A stretch of 64,000 nt of DNA from Gammaproteobacteria bacterium (lineage in GTDB: Bacteria; Pseudomonadota; Gammaproteobacteria; Pseudomonadales; Pseudohongiellaceae). The notes beneath the pieces were generated by a model, which was given only the letters and a program-made list of their open reading frames with translations, did no database searches and was not told the DNA's origin. The DNA lies in NCBI GenBank assembly GCA_029253585.1, contig JAQWZF010000031.1, positions 1-64,000 on the forward strand, read 5' to 3'. Of the stretch, positions 18,265 through 26,896 are shown in pieces. How positions within the stretch are numbered: position 1 is the first letter of the stretch; the number at the start of each line of letters is the position of its first letter. Made by a program: the position numbers and the translations under genes.

Positions 18265-19560
18265 ATGAAAAATAGAGAATTTGACATTGTAGTATTCGGC
18301 GCAACCAGCTTCGTTGGCAAAATTCTCTGTAACTACCTGGTAAATGAATACACGGAACCTAATCTAACATGGGCAATGGCGGGGCGCTCTGAATCCAAGC
18401 TGCAAGTCCTCAAAGAATCACTCGGTTCCAACGCGAACGAGATTCCTGTCATTATTGCCGACTCGGCAGATGCAGAAGCCTTGCAGTCGCTGTGCGAGAA
18501 GACAGAATTAGTCATTTCCACCGTTGGGCCCTACGCCCTCTATGGTGAACTTCTGGTCAAGAACTGCTGCGAATTGGGAACTGACTATTGCGATCTAACG
18601 GGGGAACCGCAATGGATTCGGCGCATGATAGAGCGCTTTGAGGGGCAGGCAAAAATCAGTGGCGCCCGCATCGTGCATTGCTGTGGTTTCGACTCGATTC
18701 CATCGGACCTCGGCGTGAAATTTCTACAGAGTCATGCGCAGCGACATTTCGGTAGCTACTGCGATCAGGTTAAGCTGCGAGTGAAGGTTATGAAGGGGGG
18801 CACGTCAGGTGGCACTATTGCCAGTGGGCTCAACCTCTATAAAGAGGCAGCAGCAGACCCTGCTATCCGTAAGGAGATGCGCGATCCTTATTCACTGTGT
18901 CCGGCAGATCACGGCTTCAAGGCCCGGCAAAACAATATGTCCGTGGAATTTGATCAGGACTTCGATTCTTGGGCAGGCCCGTTCATCATGGCATCCATCA
19001 ACACGCGAGTTGTTCTGCGCAGCAATGCCTTGGTTGATGGTTTCTATGCCGAAAATTTTAAATACGACGAAGCGATGCTTGCCGGCCCCGGGAAGCAGGG
19101 TAAGAAAACAGCACAGAAAATTTCCATCGGGACTAAGCTTTCGATGTTTACGATGGCCTTCGCCCCTATGCGTTGGCTTGCCACCCGATTCTTCCTGCCT
19201 AGCCCCGGAGAGGGCCCCAGTCCTGAGCAACAGCTGAAGGGCTATTATGATCTGCGACTAATTGGGCGGACCGAGCGTGGAGAGAGGATTAGAGTTAAGG
19301 TAACGGGTGACCGCGACCCCGGCTATGGTTCCACGGCAAAAATGCTAGCGCAGGCCGGCATCAGTCTGCGTCGCGATGTTGATGCGAGTGAAGTAGGCGG
19401 TGGCTTTTGGACGCCAGCGACAGCATTTAATGAAAAGCTGATAACGCGTCTGGTAGAACATGCCGGCATGGGTTTTGAGCTGGAATCCGTCTCTCAGGCA
19501 ATGACTGCCATCGAAGAATCGACAGTGATTGCTGTTGCAGAGCCAGTCGCATCAGACTAG
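18265..19560 (+). CDS. Saccharopine dehydrogenase-like NAD(P)-binding oxidoreductase
   Basis: A 431-residue protein beginning with a Rossmann fold: IVVFGATSFVGKILCNYL (GATSFVG replaces the classic GxGxxG), followed by MAGRSESKLQVL and VISTVGPYALYGELLV. It continues with DLTGEPQWIRRMIE and CCGFDSIPSDLGV. These blocks are those of the saccharopine dehydrogenase-like/trans-acting enoyl reductase family, whose best known members act on lipid-linked enoyl groups in mycobacteria. A hydrophobic segment near residues 290-310 (FTMAFAPMRWLATRFFL) may make it membrane-associated. The substrate is unknown. ATG 18265 is preceded by a taggaaag stretch. Confidence 0.85.
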   Translation: MKNREFDIVVFGATSFVGKILCNYLVNEYTEPNLTWAMAGRSESKLQVLKESLGSNANEIPVIIADSADAEALQSLCEKTELVISTVGPYALYGELLVKNCCELGTDYCDLTGEPQWIRRMIERFEGQAKISGARIVHCCGFDSIPSDLGVKFLQSHAQRHFGSYCDQVKLRVKVMKGGTSGGTIASGLNLYKEAAADPAIRKEMRDPYSLCPADHGFKARQNNMSVEFDQDFDSWAGPFIMASINTRVVLRSNALVDGFYAENFKYDEAMLAGPGKQGKKTAQKISIGTKLSMFTMAFAPMRWLATRFFLPSPGEGPSPEQQLKGYYDLRLIGRTERGERIRVKVTGDRDPGYGSTAKMLAQAGISLRRDVDASEVGGGFWTPATAFNEKLITRLVEHAGMGFELESVSQAMTAIEESTVIAVAEPVASD

Positions 19561-20031
19561 TTGCGCTCGAGTAGTGCATGCCTTTAGTTACTCGTAAAAC
19601 TTGCCAATGGATTCATTCCGGTAGCCAGTATCCCCTTGCACTCACACTCCTTGGCAAAACTTCCCACCTGTCGTTTGGTCAAATTGATCATTTGCTGGCG
19701 GCTTCGTTAACTTTCAGCCTTCTCGCGTCGATAATAAATTCATAAAAAACAGATGGTTAATGGGTTGGCACGGATATTGAATACTATCCTGACAGTGAAT
19801 GCGGAGCCCTTTAAAGCGGCGTAGCCTAGAGTTCTGTAACTAGAATGTAATCAAGCGCGTCTTAGGGTTCACAAGTTAACTTTGCAGGCCCTGTATGCCT
19901 GCTTCAGATTTTTGCGCTTGGTACCGATTACGCCCTGACATCGTGTGAGGGTGTGATCGGACCTTTTTTGAAGAAAATAGGGGAAAACACGTGCCACTCA
20001 ATAGGCATTGAAGGCTAGCGGAGTTGGTAAG
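19561..20031. other. Intergenic region without recognised genes
   Basis: No coding frame of note. A small GCAGGC/GCCTGC hairpin (19884-19902) followed by ttcagattttt could be a weak terminator, but it lies 320 bases after the preceding stop. The 3' end of the gap holds the ribosome-binding site (cggag) of the next gene. Confidence 0.5.
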
Positions 20032-20364
20032 ATGGATAACAAAACAAGCCATGAAACAATTGGGCAGAGGGTAGATACAATGGAAAGGCTGTGGCCGCAA
20101 CTGCGAAAATTTTTAGTATTTCAACTTAAACTCTATATCGATGCATTCAGAGATATTCTGCTTAGTGCCCTGTCTTTGGGGGCTTTTATTATCGACCTAA
20201 TCAAGCAGAATGAGGGCCCGGATAGTTATTTCGAAAAAGTGCTGCAATTTGGGCGCAGAACAGAGAGATCGATAAACCTATTCAATCAATTCGATGCCCA
20301 AGAGAGGGGTGATCGTTCGGTGGATAGCATCATCGATGAGGTGGAGGAAAGGTTTAAGCGCTAG
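20032..20364 (+). CDS. Hypothetical protein, 110 residues
   Basis: From ATG 20032 (ggag about ten bases upstream) the protein has an amphipathic, positively charged N-terminus (QRVDTMERLWPQLRKFL), one hydrophobic stretch (DILLSALSLGAFIIDLI, about residues 43-59) and a hydrophilic, charged C-terminus ending EVEERFKR. It is probably anchored by a single helix or peripherally bound to the inner membrane. I do not recognise the family. The following membrane AraC regulator starts about 100 bases later in the same direction, so the two might be linked. An eight-codon longer frame from TTG 20008 exists but has the weaker start. Confidence 0.65.
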   Translation: MDNKTSHETIGQRVDTMERLWPQLRKFLVFQLKLYIDAFRDILLSALSLGAFIIDLIKQNEGPDSYFEKVLQFGRRTERSINLFNQFDAQERGDRSVDSIIDEVEERFKR

Positions 20365-20462
20365 AGGCATTATTTAGCATGTGTCTATGAATGCCTCACA
20401 GCTTAGAAATTGGCCGGTGAGGGCTTTGAATTTTATCAATTGATCGGTTATTGTCGTAGGCG

Positions 20463-21581
20463 TTGGCTCCCGATCTTCAGGAATATGTCTTGCCAAATCC
20501 ACTCGTTCTATTTAGCGCACAAATTATCGCGATGCTTTCTGTCTTGCTCTTGGCTGCAGGCTACCTGAAAGCGGAACCGAAAGCAGGGAGTGCGAGGGTA
20601 TTTGCCCTGATGGCAGTATTTATCATTTTCTATCTATTGAATGGTATGGCAGGTCAACATATCGACCCACAGTTTCAATTAGATCTAAGTCGCTGGCAGC
20701 TGTTTGTCCAAATAGGCATGAATGCGATTGCTGGATTATTTATGATTTACTGCTTCCTGATCTTTCAGGAGCAGCAGAAGTTTCCAGCCCCTCTAGTGTT
20801 CGTCTTCGCTACTCAAGTTGCTCTGGATTCGGTTCTTTCCGGTATTTCTATCTATTCCAGTGAGGCATCGGGTTCTTTGGCATTTTTGGGTACCTGTATG
20901 GATGTCATGATGCTGGCATTCGTGGCTTCTGCTATTTATTGGACTCTAAAGGGGTGGAGAGCAGACTTGGTGGATGATCGCAGGATACTGCGTTGGTTTA
21001 TCATAGGAGTACAGGGCGCACTTATATTTTCCGTAGTATTCGTAGAGAACTTTCTACTCGATGGCGGTTCGGCTAGTTATGCAACGGCGCAGACTATAAT
21101 AGTTATCTCGATTGCATTCCTTGCCACGGGCATGTTGCTGGTGGCCATGCGCTTTGACTACGTATCGCTTGGCAATGTGATTCGCAAGGTCACGGAATTG
21201 GCTGATGAGACGGAATCAGAAAGCACGGCGCCATTCGATAAAGAAAGTTTCAACAAAGTCTTTCAGGGTGGCAAGATTTACAGGGAGGCGGGATTAACCA
21301 TCTCCATGTTAGCGAAAAAGCTCAATTTGCCGGAGTACAGATTGCGCGCCTTTATTCATAAGCAATTAAGCTACAGAAACTTCAATGCCATGCTGCATGA
21401 ATACCGTATTGAAGATGCCAGTGAGGCCCTGGCGGATAAAGAAAACCCAAGTGTGCCTGTGCTTACCATCGCTCTCTCTGTTGGCTACCAATCGATCACG
21501 CCTTTCAATAATGCCTTCCGTCAAATTAAGGGCGTGACGCCTTCGGAATATCGAAAACGAGAGATTCAGGCACAATCCTAA
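20463..21581 (+). CDS. AraC-family regulator with N-terminal seven-helix membrane domain
   Basis: A 372-residue protein. The first 240 residues contain about seven hydrophobic helices (first: LVLFSAQIIAMLSVLLLAAGYL), followed by a soluble linker and an AraC-type double helix-turn-helix (about residues 265-370). The recognition part includes GLTISMLAKKLNLPEYRLR and TIALSVGYQSITPFNNAFRQ then KGVTPSEYRK, the C-terminal AraC signature. It therefore senses something at or in the membrane and regulates transcription directly. The start is uncertain: TTG 20463 lacks a good ribosome-binding site, but the frame contains no earlier ATG, and ATG 20532 would cut the first helix. The DUF6644 genes begin 126 bases downstream and are its likely targets. 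Confidence 0.82.
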   Translation: MAPDLQEYVLPNPLVLFSAQIIAMLSVLLLAAGYLKAEPKAGSARVFALMAVFIIFYLLNGMAGQHIDPQFQLDLSRWQLFVQIGMNAIAGLFMIYCFLIFQEQQKFPAPLVFVFATQVALDSVLSGISIYSSEASGSLAFLGTCMDVMMLAFVASAIYWTLKGWRADLVDDRRILRWFIIGVQGALIFSVVFVENFLLDGGSASYATAQTIIVISIAFLATGMLLVAMRFDYVSLGNVIRKVTELADETESESTAPFDKESFNKVFQGGKIYREAGLTISMLAKKLNLPEYRLRAFIHKQLSYRNFNAMLHEYRIEDASEALADKENPSVPVLTIALSVGYQSITPFNNAFRQIKGVTPSEYRKREIQAQS

Positions 21582-21707
21582 ATTATGATTTACATCATGC
21601 GAGGGGGTTATTCCACCTCATAGCAGTGGACTCGAGGCGCAAGGATGTTTATCCTTTCCGCTCACAGAAGAAAAAGCGCATAGTGGCATTAAGGGAGGCT
21701 GGAAAGC

Positions 21708-22280
21708 GTGATTAACGAGTTATTACTGCAATTTGCTCATTGGATGGAGGCGCAGGAATACAGCCAGATGCTAGTGGCGGGTTACTATAGCTACAGCTGG
21801 TTGGAAGCTACCCATGTACTAACATTGATGATTAGTATTGGATCTCTGTTTATCATAGATTTTCGTATGCTTGGCTGGGTTATGCCCAATGTTCCTGCCT
21901 CCACAATAGCGGCTAGGCTGCACAAGCCCATGATTATTGGATTTGTAATCATGTTTATCACCGGAGCGTTATTGGTTTATGCGAAGCCGGTGGAGACGAT
22001 TCAGAGTCTCTGGTTTCGAATGAAAATGATTTTACTCCTCTTGGCATTCATCAATGCGTGGATTTTTAATAATAGATTGAAAACCGCTGAAGGTAATTGG
22101 GATAACGATCCGGTAGCCCCAGGGCCATTGAGAACCGGTGCGATTATTTCACTCGTTCTTTGGTGCGGAGTAGTCACCTTAGGGAGATATATTCCTTATG
22201 ACTGGGTGGATTGTACGAATACAACTAATACTACTATTCTGTGGGCGGCTGGTTGCGTAGATCAGCTAAACGCGCTGTAA
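21708..22280 (+). CDS. DUF6644 family membrane protein, first copy
   Basis: A 190-residue protein with about five membrane helices. GTG 21708 is used because a strong aagggaggc ribosome-binding site precedes it. The family features are visible: YYSYSWLEATHVLTLMISIG with a conserved helix histidine, IIDFRMLGW, and ARLHKPMIIGFVIMFITGAL with a second histidine. Such histidines within helices could bind haem or metal, as in CopD-like proteins; this is inference, as no DUF6644 function is known to me. The C-terminus, after the last helix, has a cysteine pair (VDCTNTTNTT and AAGCVDQL). A second copy follows after about 57 bases, sharing the same helix pattern. Confidence 0.75.
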   Translation: MINELLLQFAHWMEAQEYSQMLVAGYYSYSWLEATHVLTLMISIGSLFIIDFRMLGWVMPNVPASTIAARLHKPMIIGFVIMFITGALLVYAKPVETIQSLWFRMKMILLLLAFINAWIFNNRLKTAEGNWDNDPVAPGPLRTGAIISLVLWCGVVTLGRYIPYDWVDCTNTTNTTILWAAGCVDQLNAL

Positions 22281-22337
22281 GTTATAGTTTTTAGCAGAAT
22301 GTTGGTCTGATCCAACATCAAAAATTTGGGAGTTTGC

Positions 22338-22925
22338 ATGTTAGGTTCGATCTTGAGTCAATATGCCAGATCGCTGGCAGTTTTAGCAATTTTTCTACTG
22401 ATGGTCCTCGTTGAAGTTCTGGACATTCGTGACGCCATATATCCTGGCTTGGAGTCGTTTTTTAACTGGATGAACCAATCTTCATGGATTGGCGTCATTG
22501 GCACCACCTATGGCTCTGTCTACGCAACTGTGGAAGCGCTACACTTACTTTCCATGGCTGTTTTAGGCGGAACGGTGCTGGCTACAGACTTGCGTCTCCT
22601 CGGCATCATCTTCAAGGATGTTCCTTCGGAAACGTTAGTTACAGGAACTCACAAGTGCTTTGGATGGGCTTTGTTAATGGCGATCCTAACGGGCATTTTT
22701 TGCGCGGCAGGTGTAGCTAACAAGGTCTATTTCATGGAAGTGTTCTGGATAAAGATGTTAGTGCTTATTGCGGGGTCCTGCTTTATGTTGTTTATTAAGC
22801 AGCCCTTGTTGACCAGTCGTCCCCATACCCAAATCAATCCTTGGACGATACGATTAGTCGCTGTCACATCGATGCTGATATGGTTTACGGTAGCGGCAAA
22901 CGGTCGCTGGATTGGATTTAGCTAG
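22338..22925 (+). CDS. DUF6644 family membrane protein, second copy
   Basis: From ATG 22338 (gggag at 22328) the product has 195 residues. It has the same layout as its neighbour: YATVEALHLLSMAVLGGTV, ATDLRLLGIIF, then TGTHKCFGWALLMAILTGIF and a closing WFTVAANGRWIGF helix. The two genes are diverged paralogues (for example DFRMLG against DLRLLG, LHKP against THKC) and probably arose by tandem duplication; they may form a heteromeric membrane complex. The 56-residue protein starts 31 bases downstream. All are on the plus strand after the AraC-type regulator. Confidence 0.75.
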   Translation: MLGSILSQYARSLAVLAIFLLMVLVEVLDIRDAIYPGLESFFNWMNQSSWIGVIGTTYGSVYATVEALHLLSMAVLGGTVLATDLRLLGIIFKDVPSETLVTGTHKCFGWALLMAILTGIFCAAGVANKVYFMEVFWIKMLVLIAGSCFMLFIKQPLLTSRPHTQINPWTIRLVAVTSMLIWFTVAANGRWIGFS

Positions 22926-22956
22926 CAGTAAGTAGTCGGTTTATTTAGGAGTATAT

Positions 22957-23127
22957 ATGAACGAGAATGGCAAGATAGACGACAAGACGATTGCAGCTTT
23001 AAGCTCGGCAGCGATCATTTTGGGTGGCTTGCTCTATTATTGGATTGGTGAGGGGCAGTCTACGGTAGAGCTGTTGGAACTAGCCTATGGCTCATTCAAG
23101 TTCTTTAATAACCCGCTGGTGTTCTAG
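22957..23127 (+). CDS. Small membrane protein, 56 residues
   Basis: An ATG with a textbook ribosome-binding site (aggag, seven bases before) starts a 57-codon frame: a charged N-terminus (NENGKIDDKT), a single hydrophobic helix (IAALSSAAIILGGLLYYWIG) and a mixed C-terminus ending FFNNPLVF. It follows the second DUF6644 gene by 31 bases and is followed by a terminator, so it closes that operon. I do not recognise the family; small single-helix proteins of this sort often stabilise or regulate a larger membrane complex. Overlooked easily because of its size. Confidence 0.7.
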   Translation: MNENGKIDDKTIAALSSAAIILGGLLYYWIGEGQSTVELLELAYGSFKFFNNPLVF

Positions 23128-23237
23128 TTGATGAATCAAATGCTTCGGCAGATTCTTGATAAATCACTTTAATAAACTTGGGTTCGACAATAAGCTGCAG
23201 GAAAAATTGCAGAGAAGTTTCTCAGTAAACAATAATC

Positions 23238-23272
23238 AAAAAAAGGGATGGCTTTAGAGCCATCCCTTTTTT
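23238..23272. terminator. Bidirectional Rho-independent terminator
   Basis: A perfect 8-bp stem (gggatggc, 23245-23252; gccatccc, 23259-23266) with a 6-base loop is flanked by seven A before and six T after. It lies between the plus-strand small-protein operon (ending 23127) and the minus-strand NIPSNAP gene (ending 23318), and so can serve both. Confidence 0.88.
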
Positions 23273-23317
23273 GTTCTCTGTCACTGACTCCTGGCAATGA
23301 GCAGGCCCGTATCGTAA

Positions 23318-23746
23318 TTATTGCAATGGCGAGTAGTCTGCCGCCTTCATGTAGGGACGTTCAACCCCGGCTAGTATAGGGCCATTGGCATTAGATGCGT
23401 CGGAGACTGATTTCCACTCGGGATCCTGGCCGCATGCTTGCCATGAGGCATTGGCAGCTTCCTGGCTGGTGTGCGCCAAGACATAGATTAGGGTGTCATC
23501 GGCGTCTTCTTCGCTCGTAGGCGTCCAGAAACCAACTATCTTCATGCCGTGGTTGTTGAAAATTCGGATGGTGTGATCCCGAAAGTGCGCTTGTAGATTG
23601 TCCAAATTGCCCGGTGTTGCGGTGTATATTCTAAGCTCATAGACCTTGCCGTCTTCCTGAGCTGAGGAAACTGCGAAAAGGCCGGCTCCTAGACCAGTTA
23701 ACAGTGATATCAGGGAAAAGCCGACAGTTTTGCCGATTGTGTTCAC
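23318..23746 (-). CDS. Secreted NIPSNAP family protein
   Basis: A 142-residue protein with an N-terminal signal peptide (FSLISLLTGLGAGLFAVSSAQ) and a NIPSNAP-type dimeric alpha/beta barrel domain: VYELRIYTATPGNLDNLQAH, HGMKIVGFWTP and DDTLIYVLAHTSQEAANASW. Bacterial NIPSNAP proteins are about this length; a signal peptide puts it in the periplasm. Its function is unknown. ATG 23746 follows aggagagtaatgtg on the minus strand, a strong ribosome-binding site. It forms its own unit. Confidence 0.85.
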   Translation of the reverse strand: MNTIGKTVGFSLISLLTGLGAGLFAVSSAQEDGKVYELRIYTATPGNLDNLQAHFRDHTIRIFNNHGMKIVGFWTPTSEEDADDTLIYVLAHTSQEAANASWQACGQDPEWKSVSDASNANGPILAGVERPYMKAADYSPLQ

Positions 23747-23931
23747 ATTACTCTCCTAAATGCAGTCATTTTGTAACCTTCTAAGCTGGGTATAATCAAG
23801 GGGCTGCAAAATAGCGATCACATCGGGCCCTGTGTCTACCGCCGTCTCACAGCTTTGGGTGCCGCTACTATTCAAGCCTGAGCCTGCCTGATATTCTACT
23901 CAAAGCTTCCAGATTTGAGCCGAAAATTACG

Positions 23932-25320
23932 ATGACTAAGCTACTCTCTACAGCCTTAGCACTACTTCTGACATTCCCCGTGGGGATTGCCTACGGGCAG
24001 CCTGTTCCTGATTCGACGCCGAATGTCATTGACGAGCTGGCGTTAGGCCGTGAGTTGTTGAATGACATGCAGGATACGCTTGGCCCTATGGATTCCAGAC
24101 TGATAGAGCCAATCGAACAGTTGGCAGATAATCTCATGATGCTCAATCAGTTTGACGAGGCTCACGACCTTCTCGATCGCGCTATGCAGATAGCGCGCAT
24201 AGAAAATGGCCTCTACACGGACATTCAACGACCTCTGCTGAGCAAGAAAATAAGTAACTTCGCCAACCGCGGCAATTGGGAAGCGGCTAAAGAGAATATG
24301 GAGCATTTATACTGGCTCTATACCGAGAAAAGCAGATTTATCGATCAGGAATTAATCGACGACCTCCTAGAGCTATCCCGATTCCATCTGAGAGCCGTGG
24401 CGGAAGATAATAATCTCTATCAAGGTTACCATTTTGGCCGATCCGCTGAGATTCGATGGATAGCCCTTGCCGTTGCGCAAACTCTCTGGAGCGAAACTGA
24501 CGCTCGGCTTGTGCCAATGATCTACGAGCAATTGCTCCAGCTTCACCTGCAGACGGTAGCGCTTTGGAGTGGAGGTCCGACCAGCTACCAGCTGAGAAAA
24601 GTTGGACCAGGTTTGGAGGCAATGCGTGGCCGTTATGACGTGAATGAGACCTTCTATCTTTCGGGTTTAGGATTGCTCAACAGACTGTATGAGATTTATA
24701 CCGCAGGTGAATCTCCCGATGCAGAAGCGCTTGCAATGACAAATGTTTACCTAGGCGATTGGCACATACTCTATGACAAGCCGGAGGCGGCGACAGAGAT
24801 GTATCGCTTAGCCTACAAGGAAATGTTGGCGGTGGGTGTCGATGAGCCTTTGGTTAATGAGTTGTGGAATCAGCCTATGGTGATTCCGGATACCAAATTC
24901 TACTCGACTGTTGAGGCAGCCGTCGTCGCACAGCGCAATAAACTGGTAACGCTTGACGGTGAAGCCTCCTATGCCTATATATTCTTCAGCGAATGGTCGG
25001 CGGCATTTCCCAATGTGCGCAGTCCTCTTTCTCGCGATGCTGGAAACGACTCAGTGAATGATTCAAACTTCGCCTTATTCTCGTTTAGCCTCGCCGGAGT
25101 GAATACGGTGTCACGGCGTTTTAGTCATCGCTATAGTAGTACGGTTAGCATGATCGAACAGGCAGAGCTGCTCGCGCATTATCTGGAATCACCGCCAGAG
25201 GAGGGACTACTGCTCGCTAAATTCAATAGTCTGACGTTCCGCCCAAGACTGGTTAATGGAGAACCTCAGCAGGCGGCAGGTCGCCTTAAATATGATCTCG
25301 CCTCAGACACAGTTCAGTAG
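23932..25320 (+). CDS. Secreted helical-repeat (TPR-like) protein of unknown function
   Basis: A 462-residue protein with a signal peptide (LLSTALALLLTFPVGIAYGQ). The rest is largely helical, with TPR-like pairs such as MLNQFDEAHDLLDRAMQIAR, FANRGNWEAAKENMEHLYWL and VYLGDWHILYDKPEAATEMY. The last 100 residues are beta-rich and less regular (FRPRLVNGEPQQAAGRLKYD). No enzyme motif is visible; it is probably a periplasmic scaffold. ATG 23932 is taken as start, since it places the signal peptide at the terminus. Convergent with cysE. Confidence 0.7.
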   Translation: MTKLLSTALALLLTFPVGIAYGQPVPDSTPNVIDELALGRELLNDMQDTLGPMDSRLIEPIEQLADNLMMLNQFDEAHDLLDRAMQIARIENGLYTDIQRPLLSKKISNFANRGNWEAAKENMEHLYWLYTEKSRFIDQELIDDLLELSRFHLRAVAEDNNLYQGYHFGRSAEIRWIALAVAQTLWSETDARLVPMIYEQLLQLHLQTVALWSGGPTSYQLRKVGPGLEAMRGRYDVNETFYLSGLGLLNRLYEIYTAGESPDAEALAMTNVYLGDWHILYDKPEAATEMYRLAYKEMLAVGVDEPLVNELWNQPMVIPDTKFYSTVEAAVVAQRNKLVTLDGEASYAYIFFSEWSAAFPNVRSPLSRDAGNDSVNDSNFALFSFSLAGVNTVSRRFSHRYSSTVSMIEQAELLAHYLESPPEEGLLLAKFNSLTFRPRLVNGEPQQAAGRLKYDLASDTVQ

Positions 25321-25448
25321 CGTTTTAGCTGTCTCGTCGGAAGGTTCTGTCTGTTATGTAGGCGAGTTGCATTCGCATGGGCATATTCGTAAAGGGGGAG
25401 CCTTCAGCGCCTGCGGTCTAATTTCATGCTGAATTTTTCGGATCTGAA

Positions 25449-26225
25449 CTAGTCGAAGAAGTTTTGATTCATTGTTTGTGATGGTGTCTGGGTACCTGGT
25501 TTGCCTATGGCTTTTGCCGGGACGCCGACCACGGTTGTATGTGGGGCAACATCGTTAAGCACAACACTGTTTGCACCTATTTTTGCCCCCACACCTATTT
25601 CGATATTACCCAAGACTTTCGCCCCGGTAGAAATAAGCACTCCCGAGCGTATCTTTGGATGTCGATCGCCTTTCTCGTTGCCGGTGCCGCCCAATGTCAC
25701 CTGTTGCAGAAGTGAAACATCGTCTTCGATAACGGTTGTTTCACCTATGACAATGCCAGTGGCATGATCGAACATAATGCCGCGGCCAATCTTACAAGCC
25801 GGGTGAATGTCGACGGCAAAGACCTCGGAATTTCGACTCTGCATAAACAAGGCTAGCTCGTTCCGGTTATCGTTCCAAAGAAAGTGCGCGAGCCGATGAA
25901 CTTGAATCGACTGAAAACCCTTCAAATAAAGAATGGCCGCTAGGTGGGTGCTTACGGCTGCATCTCTTTCAAAAACGGCTTTTATATCGCATGCCACGTC
26001 TTCGATGATCTTAGGGGATTGCTCAAAAACGTGATCGAATAATTCTCGAACGGTAACCACTTGCATCACATCGTCGGCTAGCTTGGTCGCTAGAATGAAG
26101 CTGAGAGCAGACTGCAGGCTGTTGTGGTTTAGAACGCAGGCATAGACATAACTCTCCAACAGAGGTTCTTGTTGAATGGCCTGTTGAGCTTCTGATTTGA
26201 GTTGTTGCCAGAGTGCCTGGGGCAT
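25449..26225 (-). CDS. cysE: Serine O-acetyltransferase
   Basis: A 258-residue protein with the CysE arrangement: an N-terminal helical domain (LWQQLKSEAQ, ESYVYACVLNHNSLQSALSF) and a C-terminal left-handed beta-helix of hexapeptide repeats. The active-site His pair is in DIHPACKIGRGIMFDHATG, and the family block GETTVIEDDVSLLQQVTLGG and GDRHPKI follows. It transfers acetyl from acetyl-CoA to L-serine, the first step of cysteine synthesis. The C-terminal tail after the last coil (KAIGKPGTQTPSQT) is the flexible segment that binds CysK and mediates feedback in related enzymes. It is monocistronic here and convergent with the TPR-like gene. Confidence 0.93.
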   Translation of the reverse strand: MPQALWQQLKSEAQQAIQQEPLLESYVYACVLNHNSLQSALSFILATKLADDVMQVVTVRELFDHVFEQSPKIIEDVACDIKAVFERDAAVSTHLAAILYLKGFQSIQVHRLAHFLWNDNRNELALFMQSRNSEVFAVDIHPACKIGRGIMFDHATGIVIGETTVIEDDVSLLQQVTLGGTGNEKGDRHPKIRSGVLISTGAKVLGNIEIGVGAKIGANSVVLNDVAPHTTVVGVPAKAIGKPGTQTPSQTMNQNFFD

Positions 26226-26327
26226 AGCGGTATTCCTGATTCGATAAACTGGGTAATTATAATGTTTGCCGGCGGGGATACAACAGGGCTGTGCTACAAG
26301 TGCCTGGTGTGACGGCCAAACCTAGCG

Positions 26328-26654
26328 TTAGAAAAAGAATAAATGCTTCTTCCGCGGCCTCATCGACGACGAACAGGTCAATACCGCCGCGTAAAAGACC
26401 GGCTTCGAGTTTGGGGGACCGAACTCCAAAATTTTTCCTTTAGAGTAATCGAGCTGAGACCAGTCGAGGTCGAATCGTATCCAGTAAGCTGAACTGGTAA
26501 TGCCGAAATGTAGGATATCTCCATTACGGGGTATGAAGTTCACCGCAAAATTTTCTGCTAATACATCATCGATAGTTAGTGATTCAGATCCGTCTTCGTA
26601 GTATCCGACGGTATTGGCTAGAGCAAAGAGATCTGAGTCATTGTCTACCAGCAC
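26328..26654 (-). pseudogene. Remnant of a 7TMR-DISM sensor (extracellular domain only)
   Basis: The frame VDNDSDLFALANTVGYYED, LTIDDVLAENFAV, DILHFGITSSAYWIRFDLDW and KILEFGPP is the start of the periplasmic 7TMR-DISM extracellular 2 domain found in sensor kinases and diguanylate cyclases. At a run of five C, near 26417, the sequence needs one more base; in the shifted frame it continues as KLEAGLLRGGIDLFVVDEAAEE, which fits the next strand of the same domain. The seven-helix and output domains are missing: a stop comes at 26257-26259, then cysE begins. So this is a truncated, frameshifted remnant. The start codon is unclear, as an in-frame upstream stretch (RNHPIHADS) also looks coding. It would have been transcribed leftwards from the TTGACA at 26776-26781. 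Confidence 0.6.
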
Positions 26655-26754
26655 GGAGTCTGCGTGAATTGGATGGTTTCTGAAGTGACGCTGTGTTCTA
26701 TCGCTCTATTCCTGAAGCCCCTCAATTCTAGCGGTTCATCAACTCTAGAACAAT

Positions 26755-26784
26755 CAATAGTACTGACAATAGTACTGTCAATAG
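26755..26784. repeat. Tandem 12-bp repeat with inverted symmetry
   Basis: The unit caatagtactg(a/t) occurs 2.5 times in tandem. It contains AGTACT palindromes and a TGACA/TGTCA inverted pair. Read on the minus strand it holds TTGACA with ATTGAT after 17 bases, a possible promoter for the sensor remnant. Confidence 0.6.
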
Positions 26785-26896
26785 GGCCTCATTTGAATCA
26801 TCTGTGATTGCCTCCCCCTATCTATCCTGTGCTCGCTGCGCCGATGCTATTGAATTTGGGCTAGTTAAGAATTGATAATAAGATTACTATTGATCA

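Noticed and set aside
19884..19912. Small GC hairpin followed by T-rich bases
   Set aside because: It has only a 6-bp stem, lies 320 bases from the nearest stop, and has an interrupted T tract.
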